From: Paraburkholderia adhaesiva
GTDB lineage: Bacteria; Pseudomonadota; Gammaproteobacteria; Burkholderiales; Burkholderiaceae
NCBI RefSeq assembly: GCF_021390575.1
Contig: NZ_JAJEJQ010000003.1
Span: 1 to 64,000, forward strand
Direction of reading: 5' to 3'
DNA: 64,000 nt
The notes under the pieces are model-generated. The model did not search any database, was not told where the DNA came from, and worked only from the letters and a program-made list of their open reading frames with translations. This document shows positions 9,663 to 18,685 of this stretch, in pieces. The translations under genes were made by a program, and so were the position numbers. Within the stretch, counting starts at the first letter, position 1. Every line of letters begins with the position of its first letter.

Positions 9663-10247
9663 CTAACCTCGACCCCGAATGGTCGTCAGGCACCGATCGA
9701 ATGCCGCAACGGCCGGCGTGCTGTCTTCCAGATTCAGTGTCCACGTGCGAGGCGGTGACGCCTCCACGGTGGCTGTCACGCTGACTGCCTCACCGAGACG
9801 CTTGAGGAACGTGTCCCGTGCTTCATGATCGAGAGTGAGGCTAAAACGAAAGTCGTTGATACGCACGTTCCGGAGTGCGTCAGGCACGGGTTGTCCATAG
9901 ACGGCGGCATGGCCGGCCTCGTCAGTGAACGTCAGGGTTTCATACGTTGCGTCGTGAATGTCATCGCCATTCACTTCGTCGATGGAAAACGACACCGAAA
10001 CGGAACCGGCGTTGCGCAATCCGCCGACGTGGAGGTAATAGCCTGGCGCCGCGTCGAACGGCAACCGTATGCTCGTCAGCACACAATTGGACGAACGCTT
10101 CGCTTTGCTGCTCGTCCCGTTCAGTTGCCAGCCTGAAGGCGTGTCGATGTCGCTGATGACAGGCAGTAATTCGTCAGTTGCCCCTGCGAGGCTCGACGCG
10201 ACGAGTATCACTGCAGCTACGCCTGCTTTCCGGAATTGATCCTGCAT
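9663..10247 (-). CDS. Secreted protein of unknown function
   Basis: The 194-residue protein has a signal peptide (MQDQFRKAGVAAVILVASSLAGA). Its mature region looks rich in beta strands, with two cysteines (SSNCVLTS and DRCLTT) that may pair. No family is recognised. It lies immediately upstream of the surface-adhesin E-like gene on the same strand. The coding call rests on the signal peptide, plausible composition and length, and the absence of a better frame in the region. Confidence 0.6.
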   Translation of the reverse strand: MQDQFRKAGVAAVILVASSLAGATDELLPVISDIDTPSGWQLNGTSSKAKRSSNCVLTSIRLPFDAAPGYYLHVGGLRNAGSVSVSFSIDEVNGDDIHDATYETLTFTDEAGHAAVYGQPVPDALRNVRINDFRFSLTLDHEARDTFLKRLGEAVSVTATVEASPPRTWTLNLEDSTPAVAAFDRCLTTIRGRG

Positions 10248-10721
10248 GTCCCCGTTCCCGTTGCGTTCCCGACCAGCGGCTGGTTCGTCCGCCGTGTGAT
10301 GACCGGTAAAGACGTGAGCGCGATCGCATGTCGATGCCGGTTCAAACTAGCTGAAGGCCGGTGGTATGTGCGTTCGCGGCGGTTCTCAAGACTCATGGTC
10401 CAAAGAAACCGCGAGAAGCCAACCAATCTCAAAACTTGTTAAGCTACCGGCGCACACCCGCAGGCATCAATCGGACAAGGACGAAATCGGCGGTCGTACG
10501 AACGCGTGCGTAGCTGCTCGGGCTGGTTCGAGGTGGTTCGAGAATCGACGCGGGGAATTGCGAAAACAGCAGCGCAAAAAACGACGCCATCCGGCGCTCG
10601 TCCGGTTCACCCAGCCAGCGAAGGTCTGCGCATCGGGTACATAAGACCAGGCGTCGAGCGCCCGCGAGTTCGCCCGTGTACGCTCATCACGGGCCGCGGG
10701 CCGCCACAAGGGAGTGGGATC
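10248..10721. other. Intergenic region, about 470 bp
   Basis: It separates divergent genes: the secreted protein (minus) and the persulfide dioxygenase (plus). The plus frame is open from 10506, but the protein-like sequence and the ribosome site start only at 10709-10722. No specific sites are recognised. Confidence 0.5.
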
Positions 10722-11795
10722 ATGCCGATTTTCCGCCAGTTGATCGACCCGCAGTCGTCCACCTATACCTACCTGCTCGCCGATAGCGAATCGGCCGAGG
10801 CGATCCTGATCGATCCGGTATTCGAGCAGGCGCGCCGCGACACGGCTCTGCTCGCCGAACTTGGGTTGCGCCTCGTCCAGACAATCGACACGCACGTTCA
10901 CGCCGACCACGTCACCGGGGCCTGGATGCTCAAGCGGCTAACCGGAAGCTCGATCGCGATATCGGCCACCAGCGGAGCCGAGGGCGCCGACCGCTACCTG
11001 ACTCCCGGCGATCGCTGCCATTTCGGAACACGTCATCTCACGGTGCGCGCGACGCCAGGCCACACGGGTGGCTGCATCAGTCTCGTGCTCGACGACGAAC
11101 GTATCGCGTTCACGGGTGACTGCCTGCTAATCCGTGGCACTGGCCGGACGGACTTCCAGCAAGGTGATTCGCGGGCAATGTTCAGATCAATCCACGACCA
11201 GCTATTTACCCTGCCCACGTCCACCCTGCTTTATCCGGCCCACGACTACCGCGGACTGACGGTCACGAGCGTCGGCGAAGAGCGGCGCTTCAATCCACGC
11301 CTCGGCGGCGATCTTTGCGAAGACGATTTCGCCGGTTACATGCGGAACCTGAATTTGCCGCATCCACGGCAGATCGATATTGCGGTGCCCGCCAATCTGA
11401 AATGCGGCGCTGCCGCAAAGGACCCGACACAGATCGCCGAGCCCGACTGGCCCGGTCTGACCTACACCTTCGCAGGGATATGGGAGATCAGCCCGCAGTC
11501 GCTTGAAGAACAACTTGCCGACGTGCAGATCGTCGACGTTCGCGAGCCGGACGAATTCGATGGCCCGCTCGGACGGATTCCGAACGCCGTGCTCATCCCG
11601 CTAGGCGAGCTTGCGCAGCGTGCCGGCGAGATCAAACGTGACCGGCCGACTGTGACCGTCTGCCGGGCAGGAGGCCGCTCCGCACAGGCAACGACGATCT
11701 TGCGGCAGGCCGGCTTTCCGGCGATCGCCAATCTCGCGGGCGGGATGCTGCGCTGGCGGGCGGAAGAACGCATCGTCGAAAACGCCAGTCCGTGA
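10722..11795 (+). CDS. Persulfide dioxygenase-rhodanese fusion (metallo-beta-lactamase fold)
   Basis: The 357-residue protein starts at an ATG 7 bp after AAGGGAG. Residues 1-245 are an ETHE1-type glyoxalase-II fold with THVHADH at 57-63 and the three mononuclear iron ligands of persulfide dioxygenases (H58, H114, D133). Residues about 255-350 are a rhodanese domain with the active-site loop CRAGGRS, cysteine at 314. Length, domain order and cysteine position match the PDO-rhodanese fusion studied in Burkholderia phytofirmans. It should oxidise glutathione persulfide to sulfite, and the rhodanese half would exchange sulfane sulfur between thiosulfate or sulfite and glutathione, in sulfide detoxification. 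No operon partner is evident. Confidence 0.93.
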   Translation: MPIFRQLIDPQSSTYTYLLADSESAEAILIDPVFEQARRDTALLAELGLRLVQTIDTHVHADHVTGAWMLKRLTGSSIAISATSGAEGADRYLTPGDRCHFGTRHLTVRATPGHTGGCISLVLDDERIAFTGDCLLIRGTGRTDFQQGDSRAMFRSIHDQLFTLPTSTLLYPAHDYRGLTVTSVGEERRFNPRLGGDLCEDDFAGYMRNLNLPHPRQIDIAVPANLKCGAAAKDPTQIAEPDWPGLTYTFAGIWEISPQSLEEQLADVQIVDVREPDEFDGPLGRIPNAVLIPLGELAQRAGEIKRDRPTVTVCRAGGRSAQATTILRQAGFPAIANLAGGMLRWRAEERIVENASP

Positions 11796-11986
11796 TTTTC
11801 GTTTTGTGCAGTGCGGGTAGCCTTCCGGCACGAAGAACGTACCTTGGCGGGAACCCTTAGCGCCGAGGCCGCAACGCTCTCAACGGCCACCGCGGCGCCC
11901 CGGTACAGCAGGCTTCGTCGACGGAATCTGGCAGAACGTCGGATTTTCGCCAATAATTGCCGAACACCCACTCAACGGTGGCGAAC

Positions 11987-14038
11987 ATGGATTACTACAG
12001 TCCCGAAGCCATCCGAACCATCGCTCTGGTCGGGCACGCCGGATGTGGCAAGACCTCCCTTGCTGAAGCGCTGCTATACCAGGGCGGCGCGCTGCGAGCG
12101 CAAGGCAGTGTGGATCGAGGCACCTCCGTGTGCGACTTCGATCCACTCGAACGCAAGTATCACCACTCCCTCAGTTCCTGCATCGCCCACCTGCATTACC
12201 GCGACACCCGCATCTACCTCACCGACACACCCGGCTATCCCGACTTCGCAGGCCTTTCGATCAGCGCATTGCCCGCCGTCGAAACGGCGGCCATCGTGAT
12301 CAACGCGCGCACCGGCATCGAAATGACCACGCGCAGAATGATGGCGTATGCGCAGGATCGCAAGCTGTGCCGGATGATCGTCGTGAACGGCATCGATGGG
12401 GAAAAGATCGATCTACCAGGGCTACTCGCGCAAATTCAGGAGATGTTCGGCAAGACCTGCCTGCCCATCAATCTGCCGGCGAAGGGCGGTAGCGAAGTGG
12501 TGGACTGCTTCTTCAATCCTGCAGGTGACGCCGATTTTCTGTCCGTGGAATCCGCGCACAATGCTCTCATTGATCAGGTGATCGAACTAGACCCTGAGTT
12601 GATGGAGTTGTACCTCGAGCAGGGTGAAGCGATTCGCCCGGAGCAGTTGCACGAACCCTTCGAGCGCGCATTGCGCGAAGGCCATCTGGTGCCGGTCTGC
12701 TTCACTTCCGCGGCCACAGGTGCAGGCATTGCGCAATTGCTCGATGTCTTTGTCAATCTCCTGCCGAATGTGACCGAGGGCAACCCGCCGCTTTTCTACC
12801 GCGATGTCAACTCGAAGGTGGAAGCCGTTCGTGCCGAGCCGAACGCGGACAAGCACGTCATCGCGCACGTCTTCAAGATCGTGATGGATCCGTATATCGG
12901 CAGGATGGCGGTGTTTCGCATTCATCAAGGCACCGTCGCGCGTGACGGCCAGCTGTATATCGGCGACGCCCGCCAGCCGTTCAAGGTCACCCATCTGCTG
13001 ATGCTGCAGGGCAAGGAGCACGTGGAGATCCAGCGGGCGGGACCCGGCAACCTCTGTGCCGTGTCGAAGGCCGAGGACATCGGCTTCGACGCTGTGCTGC
13101 ACGACGCACCCGAGGACGGCAACATCCACCTCAAACCGCTCGACTTTCCGAAGCCGATCTACGGTCTGGCCATCGAGGCCGCGCGCCGGGGCAACGAACA
13201 GCGTCTATGGGAAATCCTGCAGAAGCTTGCCGCCGAGGACCCGTGCCTCGTGATCGAGCACCCGGTGGGCACCAACGAGACGGTGGTTCGCGGACTCGGC
13301 GAGCTGCATCTGCGGTACATGCTGGAGCGTCTGACCGATCAGTACAAGCTGGAAGTCACGACGCGGCCGCCGACGATTGCGTGGCGCGAAACCATCGGCG
13401 GCAAGGCGGAAGGACATTGCCGCCACAAGAAGCAGACGGGCGGTGCCGGACAGTTCGGCGAAGTGATGCTGCGTGTCGAGCCCCTGCCGCGTGGCACGGG
13501 GTTCGAGTTCGTCGATGCCGTCAAGGGCGGCGCCATTCCTTCGCAGTTCATTCCCGCGGTGGAAAAAGGCATTCAGCAGATCATCGAGAACGGACCGCTC
13601 GCCGGATTTCCGATGCAGGACGTGCGCGTCGTTGTGTTCGACGGCAAGAGCCATCCCGTCGATTCGAAGGAAGTGGCATTCGTCACGGCGGGCCGCAAAG
13701 CGTTCATCGATGCCGTGATGAAAGCGCAGCCCATCGTGCTCGAACCGATCGTCGACATCGAAGTGATGACACCGGAAGCGGTAATGGGCGATGTCATCGG
13801 CGATCTGTCCTCACGGCGCGGCCAAGTCCACGGCACGCGCGCGCTGGGTGGCGACGCGATGGTCATCGCAGGCAAGGTCCCGCTCGCCGAACTCGACGAC
13901 TATCAGTCGCGCCTGAATGCCCTTGCAGGCGGACACGGCAATTACAGCATCCAGTTGAGCCACTACGACCCGGTGCCTCCAGCGCAGCAGGAACGGCTGG
14001 CCTCACAGCACAAGGCCCGGCAGGTCCCGGACGAGTAG
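11987..14038 (+). CDS. Elongation factor G paralogue (EF-G2-like)
   Basis: With the ATG at 11987 the protein has 683 residues; the frame also allows TTG 11957. All five EF-G domains appear present. The P-loop GHAGCGKT is at 16-23 and DTPGYPDF at 80-87, and the domain IV block includes GGAGQFGEV. Two GTPase motifs deviate from canonical EF-G. The switch I region reads SVCDFDPLERKYHHS in place of the usual D-x-x-x-E-E-x-x-R-G-I-T, and the G4 base-recognition motif is NGID (134-137) in place of NKxD. This fits the divergent second EF-G copies found in many bacteria, whose role in translation is less certain than that of FusA. No ribosomal protein genes are nearby, so this is not the main copy. 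Confidence 0.88.
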   Translation: MDYYSPEAIRTIALVGHAGCGKTSLAEALLYQGGALRAQGSVDRGTSVCDFDPLERKYHHSLSSCIAHLHYRDTRIYLTDTPGYPDFAGLSISALPAVETAAIVINARTGIEMTTRRMMAYAQDRKLCRMIVVNGIDGEKIDLPGLLAQIQEMFGKTCLPINLPAKGGSEVVDCFFNPAGDADFLSVESAHNALIDQVIELDPELMELYLEQGEAIRPEQLHEPFERALREGHLVPVCFTSAATGAGIAQLLDVFVNLLPNVTEGNPPLFYRDVNSKVEAVRAEPNADKHVIAHVFKIVMDPYIGRMAVFRIHQGTVARDGQLYIGDARQPFKVTHLLMLQGKEHVEIQRAGPGNLCAVSKAEDIGFDAVLHDAPEDGNIHLKPLDFPKPIYGLAIEAARRGNEQRLWEILQKLAAEDPCLVIEHPVGTNETVVRGLGELHLRYMLERLTDQYKLEVTTRPPTIAWRETIGGKAEGHCRHKKQTGGAGQFGEVMLRVEPLPRGTGFEFVDAVKGGAIPSQFIPAVEKGIQQIIENGPLAGFPMQDVRVVVFDGKSHPVDSKEVAFVTAGRKAFIDAVMKAQPIVLEPIVDIEVMTPEAVMGDVIGDLSSRRGQVHGTRALGGDAMVIAGKVPLAELDDYQSRLNALAGGHGNYSIQLSHYDPVPPAQQERLASQHKARQVPDE

Positions 14039-14237
14039 CGTCGCAACAGGCTCGCGCACATTTCGGCTTCGATACTGCGATTCAGATGCCCTCACGTCGC
14101 TTCGGATGGCGATTGGACCTGACGCGAAAGAAGTGGATCCGCCGACGTCGGAGTCGCGCGGATTACGTCATTCTGCGAAAAGAATTAACTCGACCGGACA
14201 GGATGCACGAGCCGCTTCGGACCAGCACACGATCCAG

Positions 14238-14879
14238 TCATTGCTCTCCGCGATTACCATTCTCACGCGCATGGAACACCGGCAGTCGCCAGCCAAAATA
14301 GAGGGAAGAGAGGCGCAGCAGCACGCAACCGATGGTCGCAACCCAGGCGGTCCAGATCGACGACCAACCGACCTCGGTCAAACCCACTTCGAGCGCTGCG
14401 CCAAGCAGCGCCGCCGAAGCATAGATCTCGCGTTCGAGAATCGCAGGCACGCGTGAAAGCAGCATGTCGCGCAGCACGCCGCCGCCCACGGCGCTCACCA
14501 TGCCCATCAGGATCGCAAGTTCGGCGCTATGGCTGTAGGCAAGTGTTTTGTCCGCGCCCGAAACAGCGAAGAGCCCGAGGCCGATTGCATCGAAGAAGAG
14601 GACGGGTTGGCGCAGGCGGCGCACCGGCGCATACGCGACGATGGTGATCGCAGAAGCCGCCAGCGACACGGCAAGATAACGCCAGTTCGAGAGCCCTGCG
14701 GGCGGCACGGCCCCAATGCAGATATCGCGAATGATGCCGCCGCCGCACGCGACCAGGAATGTAACGGACGCGATGCCGAACAGATCGAGCCGCTTCTGGC
14801 GGGCGGCGACCGCACCGCTGATCGCAAACGCGAAGGTGCCGACGAGGTCGAGTACGGTATAGGCGGTATGGGCGTTCAC
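14238..14879 (-). CDS. TRIC-type cation channel family membrane protein (YicG/UPF0126)
   Basis: The 213-residue protein has seven probable membrane helices arranged as two homologous halves. Each half has the glycine-rich signature of prokaryotic TRIC channels: GGGIIRDI in the first and GGGVLRDMLLSRVP in the second. Family members form trimeric cation-permeable channels in the inner membrane. The start is a GTG. It is convergent with the EF-G gene on its left. Confidence 0.88.
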   Translation of the reverse strand: MNAHTAYTVLDLVGTFAFAISGAVAARQKRLDLFGIASVTFLVACGGGIIRDICIGAVPPAGLSNWRYLAVSLAASAITIVAYAPVRRLRQPVLFFDAIGLGLFAVSGADKTLAYSHSAELAILMGMVSAVGGGVLRDMLLSRVPAILEREIYASAALLGAALEVGLTEVGWSSIWTAWVATIGCVLLRLSSLYFGWRLPVFHARENGNRGEQ

Positions 14880-15140
14880 GGTGCCTCGGTGTGCAGACCT
14901 GGCCGGCAGGTGGCCGCTGCCAGGTCGGGTTGTTCGATGTTCGGTTGGGCAGCGGGACGTCGAGGGTCTGCGCAGTAGTTTTATTCGCCGGCGGACTCGA
15001 CGGCTGTGTGCTCGCCGCGCGGTTATATCACGTGGAGGCGAGCGCTGCGCAGCTCACCGCGACGCCACACCTCTCGCCTCGCTCCGGACGTCGGCGGCCG
15101 CGAAACGGCGATGCTCCGGCGGCAAGCCGTCGGTGCGCGG

Positions 15141-15410
15141 TCATGTGGGCAGCGTCTGCATGAATTCGCGAAGCGCGGCGTCAATTTCATCCGGCGCATC
15201 CTCCTGCGGGTAGTGCACGCCCTCGACCCTCAGTTCACGCTGACTCGGCCATGGCCGGGTGAAAGCCAGGGCGCGAGCGATCAGCAATGAGCCAGGCATG
15301 GCGCTCACGATCAGCTTCGGGGTCTCGCTCGCGGCGAGCCACGCACCATAGGCTTCAACGATCGCGACCGCCTCGTCCGGTACGCCCTCCACAGATAATA
15401 ACTGGCTCAA
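15141..15410 (-). pseudogene. C-terminal remnant of a haloalkane dehalogenase
   Basis: The 89-residue frame, with only a TTG start, matches the last third of DhaA/LinB-type haloalkane dehalogenases. The recognisable pieces are the segment PKLIVSAMPGSLL (compare PKLFINAEPGAL), the tryptophan-containing WPSQ turn, the catalytic-histidine region GVHYPQEDAPDEI, and the final helix. The N-terminal two thirds, which would hold the nucleophile aspartate and the oxyanion residues, are absent upstream on the same strand. It is therefore a truncated relic and cannot be an active enzyme. Confidence 0.75.
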
Positions 15411-15774
15411 TAACAGGACCAGACCCGGCTAAATAGCAGGGCCCTGTTTTTCACACCGGGCTTGCAGGGCCCACACGCGGTTTGCACGAGCTACGGCGCG
15501 CGCTGTATCCTCAGTTTCGCGTGGCCGTCGTCGATAGACAGTCGCCCGCAGCGCCCGGATAACGCAGCGCGACGCGATGCAAGGCGCGGCCAATCAAGGT
15601 TTTGGAGATGACGGGCGACGCGCCGTCAGACGGGCAGGGCCACCTCCCGCGCGCCCATACCCCCGTCCCGAAAGTGCCGCCGCCCCGGCGAACTGCCGGA
15701 AAATCTGCACGAAATGTCGAAAAGAGCCGAAAATAGCAGGATATCCGCCATCAACAACTTCGAGACCGTGAAAT
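15411..15774. other. Intergenic region upstream of ilvE
   Basis: About 360 bp without a gene. It contains two copies of GCAGGGCCC (15436-15444 and 15464-15472); with the adjoining TG they can pair as an 8-bp stem around a T-rich loop. This could be a terminator or a leader structure ahead of ilvE, which is not provable here. No remains of the missing dehalogenase half are seen. Confidence 0.4.
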
Positions 15775-16878
15775 ATGAGCAGTCGCATGCAGTTTGTCGT
15801 TGAACAGCACCCCAATCCCACGCCCGCGGAACAGATCGCCGCTCGTCTGGAGAGCCCGGTCTTCGGCCGCATGTTCACCGACCATATGGTCACGATCCGC
15901 TGGAGCGAAGCGCGCGGCTGGCATGACGCCAAAGTCGAGGCGCGCCGTCCGTTCCAGATCGACCCGGCCTGCGCGGTGCTCCACTACGCGCAGGAAATCT
16001 TCGAGGGCATGAAGGCGTATCGCCGTGAAGACGGCTCGATCGCGCTGTTCCGCCCCGATCAGAATGCGAAGCGCTTCCGTACGTCGGCGGCCCGCATGTC
16101 GATGGCTGATCTGCCGGAAGAGTTGTTCCTGCAGGCCATCGAGGAACTCGTCGACATCGACCAGGCCTGGGTGCCCGGCGGCGACGGCAGCCTGTACATC
16201 CGCCCGTTTATGTTCGCCAACGAGAGCTTCCTCGGCGTGCGTGCCTCGTCGGAGTACATCTTCTGCGTGATCGCCTGCCCGGTTGGCCCGTACTTCAAGT
16301 CGGGCAAATCGGCTGTCACGGTGTGGGTGTCGGATCAGTACACACGCGCGGCGCCCGGCGGTACGGGCGCAGCCAAGTGCGGCGGCAATTACGCTGCCAG
16401 CCTGATCGCGCAGACCGAAGCGTCGGCGAAAGGCTGCGACCAGGTCGTATTCCTCGACGCGGCCCAGCATCGCTGGATTGAAGAACTCGGCGGCATGAAC
16501 GTGTTCTTCGTGATGGATGACGGCTCGCTCGTCACGCCGCCGCTTTCCGGCACGATTTTGCCGGGTATCACGCGCGCGTCGATCATCGAGCTTGCGCGCA
16601 AGGAAGGCATCGAGGTCAAAGAGGCGCCCTACGCTTTCGACTCGTGGCGTGAAGACGCCGCGAGCGGCCGCGTGAAAGAGGCCTTCGCGTGCGGCACGGC
16701 AGCGGTCGTCACGGCGATCGGCGAAGTGCGCCACGCGGGCGGCGAGTTCAAGATTGGCGACGGCGGCGAAGGTGAAATCACGCGCCGCATCCGCACTGTG
16801 CTGACCGGCATCCAGCGCGGCAAGGAAGCTGATCCGTCGAACTGGGTCTGGAAAGTGAAGTCGACGAAGCAGGCCTGA
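15775..16878 (+). CDS. ilvE: Branched-chain amino acid aminotransferase
   Basis: The 367-residue PLP enzyme is of the long subtype. It transfers the amino group between glutamate and the 2-oxo acids of leucine, isoleucine and valine, the last step of their synthesis. Visible family signatures are the FEGMKAYR motif at 76-83, YIRPFMFA near 141, the PLP-binding lysine K201 in GTGAAKCGGNYAAS, and the C-terminal FACGTAAVVTAIG block that holds the phosphate-binding residues. The start ATG has only a weak ribosome site (GAGACC). A clear terminator follows the gene. Confidence 0.95.
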   Translation: MSSRMQFVVEQHPNPTPAEQIAARLESPVFGRMFTDHMVTIRWSEARGWHDAKVEARRPFQIDPACAVLHYAQEIFEGMKAYRREDGSIALFRPDQNAKRFRTSAARMSMADLPEELFLQAIEELVDIDQAWVPGGDGSLYIRPFMFANESFLGVRASSEYIFCVIACPVGPYFKSGKSAVTVWVSDQYTRAAPGGTGAAKCGGNYAASLIAQTEASAKGCDQVVFLDAAQHRWIEELGGMNVFFVMDDGSLVTPPLSGTILPGITRASIIELARKEGIEVKEAPYAFDSWREDAASGRVKEAFACGTAAVVTAIGEVRHAGGEFKIGDGGEGEITRRIRTVLTGIQRGKEADPSNWVWKVKSTKQA

Positions 16879-16953
16879 GGCAAACGGCCTGCGGACGTGC
16901 AGTTTGGCGGCCAGCGGCGGATTTCAACCGTCGCGGCCGGACACGAGGCACAG

Positions 16954-16984
16954 CGGCGCGCGTCCTGCGCGCCGCGCCGTTTTT
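16954..16984 (+). terminator. Rho-independent terminator of ilvE
   Basis: An 8-bp perfect stem, CGGCGCGC and its complement, encloses a 5-base loop and is followed after CGCCG by TTTTT at 16980-16984. It lies about 75 bp after the ilvE stop and just before the end of the convergent hipA. Confidence 0.75.
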
Positions 16985-16996
16985 CCCTCTTCCCTC

Positions 16997-18322
16997 TTAT
17001 CCAGCCGCCAACCGTTGCGCGGATAGCCTCAGCCCATCGAACAAACGTTCGGCGATGCGCTCCGAGAAGCCTGCGGGTAGCGACGAAGCAACCCGCTCGA
17101 TCACTTCCGGCGTACGTCCAGTGAACCGTTCGATGAGCGGCTCGACGTCCTGCCCGTAGTGGCAGAGTTGCACCGTCGCGTCGAAATGGGCGCGTTTCAC
17201 ATCGCGCATCCGGTAATGACGCGCCCGCCCCCAGACGGCCATGGCGAGCGTCGCCTTATGCCACGACCACTGGTTGCCGCCATCGCCCTCGACCGGCCAG
17301 ATCGACATCACGTCATAGAGCGGTGCGAGCTGGAAACGTCCACCTGGCAGCAGACGGATGCTGAAGTTCTTTGCGTGGCCGTCCGGTGCCGCAAGCATCC
17401 AGAACGCGATCTGCGCCCCGAGAAAGGTTTCGATGTCTTCCTGCGGGCGCTGCGATTGCCGCAGGATATCCGCGATGTCACGCATCCCCGGCCCGCCCTG
17501 CGACTCGTACTTGCGGTGCGGCGGCACGCCGAGCGCCTGGCAAAAATCCTCCTGCGGCAGACGCAACAAGGCACCGTTGCGCGACCACGCGCGGTCGAAG
17601 CGCTCGACGCATAGCACTTTCTGCTCGCCGAAGCGAAGAATCTGCGCCGACGACACCGGCAACCCATAAGCCTTCAGCACGGCGAGACAGAGCCATTCGT
17701 TTTCGACGGACGTCTGGAAGTCGACCTTCCTGTGCCCGATCAGGCCGAGCGGCAACTTGAGGATGTGCGTAGTTGGCGTGGCGCCGTGCGGCAGGCACCA
17801 CCGGCCATCGTGGTAAAGCAGTGCCGTCTTTTCCTGTGCGCCCGCCAGCGAGATGCGCAACTCGTCGCCGGTTTCGCCCGCACCTGACACGGCGCCGGAC
17901 GTTTCGAGCAGCAGACGCTCGATGGCCGCGTCGGTCAACGGCGTCCCCTCGATCGCGCCGACGTTTTCCGGCGACTCGTCCTCACCCAGCAATTGCACAG
18001 CGCCAACGCAGTCGCGCCCAATCGCCTTGAGCAGGTCGAACGCTTCCACGGTCTCGGTGCTGAAGCGGGCTGCGATGCGGCGGCGGATCTGTGGGCTGTC
18101 TGGCAGCAGGTTGTCGAAGTAGTTGAGAACGCGTTCGCCGCGCAACGGTCGCTCGCCGACGCCGAACGGCAGTGAAAGCGACAATGGCCGTCCGGCGGCG
18201 GACTGCTTCCAGGCGGCGTCGTAGCGCAGTTCCATGTCGCCCGTGGGCGTCACGACCCAGGTGCCGACGCGCTCGCCGTTGGCCCAGACCGACAGAGCGC
18301 GCGAATGCGATTTGCGCCCCAT
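16997..18322 (-). CDS. hipA: HipA-family serine/threonine kinase toxin
   Basis: The 441-residue protein has the HipA N-terminal couple_hipA domain (about 1-110) and the kinase C-lobe. Kinase features are SLAGAQEKTAL (158-168), matching the P-loop-like region with the autophosphorylated serine of HipA; the catalytic loop DGHAKNFSI with D314; and the metal-binding PLYDVMS with D337. HipA toxins phosphorylate aminoacyl-tRNA synthetases such as GltX and halt translation, which produces dormant, drug-tolerant cells. The partner antitoxin gene ends 3 bp upstream, forming the standard hipBA operon. All catalytic residues appear intact, so it is probably active. Confidence 0.93.
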   Translation of the reverse strand: MGRKSHSRALSVWANGERVGTWVVTPTGDMELRYDAAWKQSAAGRPLSLSLPFGVGERPLRGERVLNYFDNLLPDSPQIRRRIAARFSTETVEAFDLLKAIGRDCVGAVQLLGEDESPENVGAIEGTPLTDAAIERLLLETSGAVSGAGETGDELRISLAGAQEKTALLYHDGRWCLPHGATPTTHILKLPLGLIGHRKVDFQTSVENEWLCLAVLKAYGLPVSSAQILRFGEQKVLCVERFDRAWSRNGALLRLPQEDFCQALGVPPHRKYESQGGPGMRDIADILRQSQRPQEDIETFLGAQIAFWMLAAPDGHAKNFSIRLLPGGRFQLAPLYDVMSIWPVEGDGGNQWSWHKATLAMAVWGRARHYRMRDVKRAHFDATVQLCHYGQDVEPLIERFTGRTPEVIERVASSLPAGFSERIAERLFDGLRLSAQRLAAG

Positions 18323-18325
18323 CGG

Positions 18326-18583
18326 CTACCACTCCGGCCGATCGGTACTGTCGGGGGCACCGGTGCCGCGCGACTGTACGCAAAACTCGAGCCCGTAAAG
18401 CGCGAGCAACGCCAGCATCTGGTCAAGCGAGATGCTGGCGGTTCCGATGGTCTCGAGCGCGGAGAGCCGCGGCTGTCCGATGCCGACGCGCGCCGCCGCC
18501 TGAGCCTGGGTCATCCCGCTGGCCTTTCTGGCCGACTGGAGAATCTCGGCAAGGCCTGCCGGCGTATGAACGATGATTTTCAT
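18326..18583 (-). CDS. hipB: HipB-type antitoxin, XRE-family DNA-binding protein
   Basis: The 85-residue protein has one helix-turn-helix domain with the phrase SGMTQAQAAARVGIGQPRLSALE at about 22-44, here described only as the HTH core. It should bind and neutralise HipA and repress the hipBA promoter. An AGGAAT ribosome site precedes the ATG. The first of four 26-bp repeats begins only 4 bp upstream of the start codon, so bound HipB would also mask the ribosome site DNA. Confidence 0.93.
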   Translation of the reverse strand: MKIIVHTPAGLAEILQSARKASGMTQAQAAARVGIGQPRLSALETIGTASISLDQMLALLALYGLEFCVQSRGTGAPDSTDRPEW

Positions 18584-18586
18584 TCA

Positions 18587-18685
18587 ATATTCCTGTGAGG
18601 CATAAACCAAGTATATGCCTGTCAGCAATAATTCGCCAATATCTCTCACAGTAATAAACCGAAAATATCGCTGACACGAATAACC
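18587..18685 (-). promoter_or_regulatory. hipBA operator: four 26-bp-phased repeats
   Basis: Four imperfect direct repeats each begin with ATAT, at 18587, 18613, 18639 and 18665, exactly 26 bp apart. The approximate consensus is ATATnCCTGwSAGnnATAA. Their cores (CTGTGAG, CTGTCAG, CTCACAG, CTGACAC) are near-palindromic, and the first and third are reverse complements of each other. The array covers the whole promoter area of hipB, as expected for cooperative autoregulation by HipB-HipA. Confidence 0.7.

Noticed and set aside
10506..10721. N-terminal extension of the persulfide dioxygenase frame
   Set aside because: The family start MPIFRQL and the ribosome site AAGGGAG set the start at 10722.
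14106..14456. Plus-strand frame opposite the TRIC gene
   Set aside because: It is a shadow of the real gene; the sequence is charged and without a signature.
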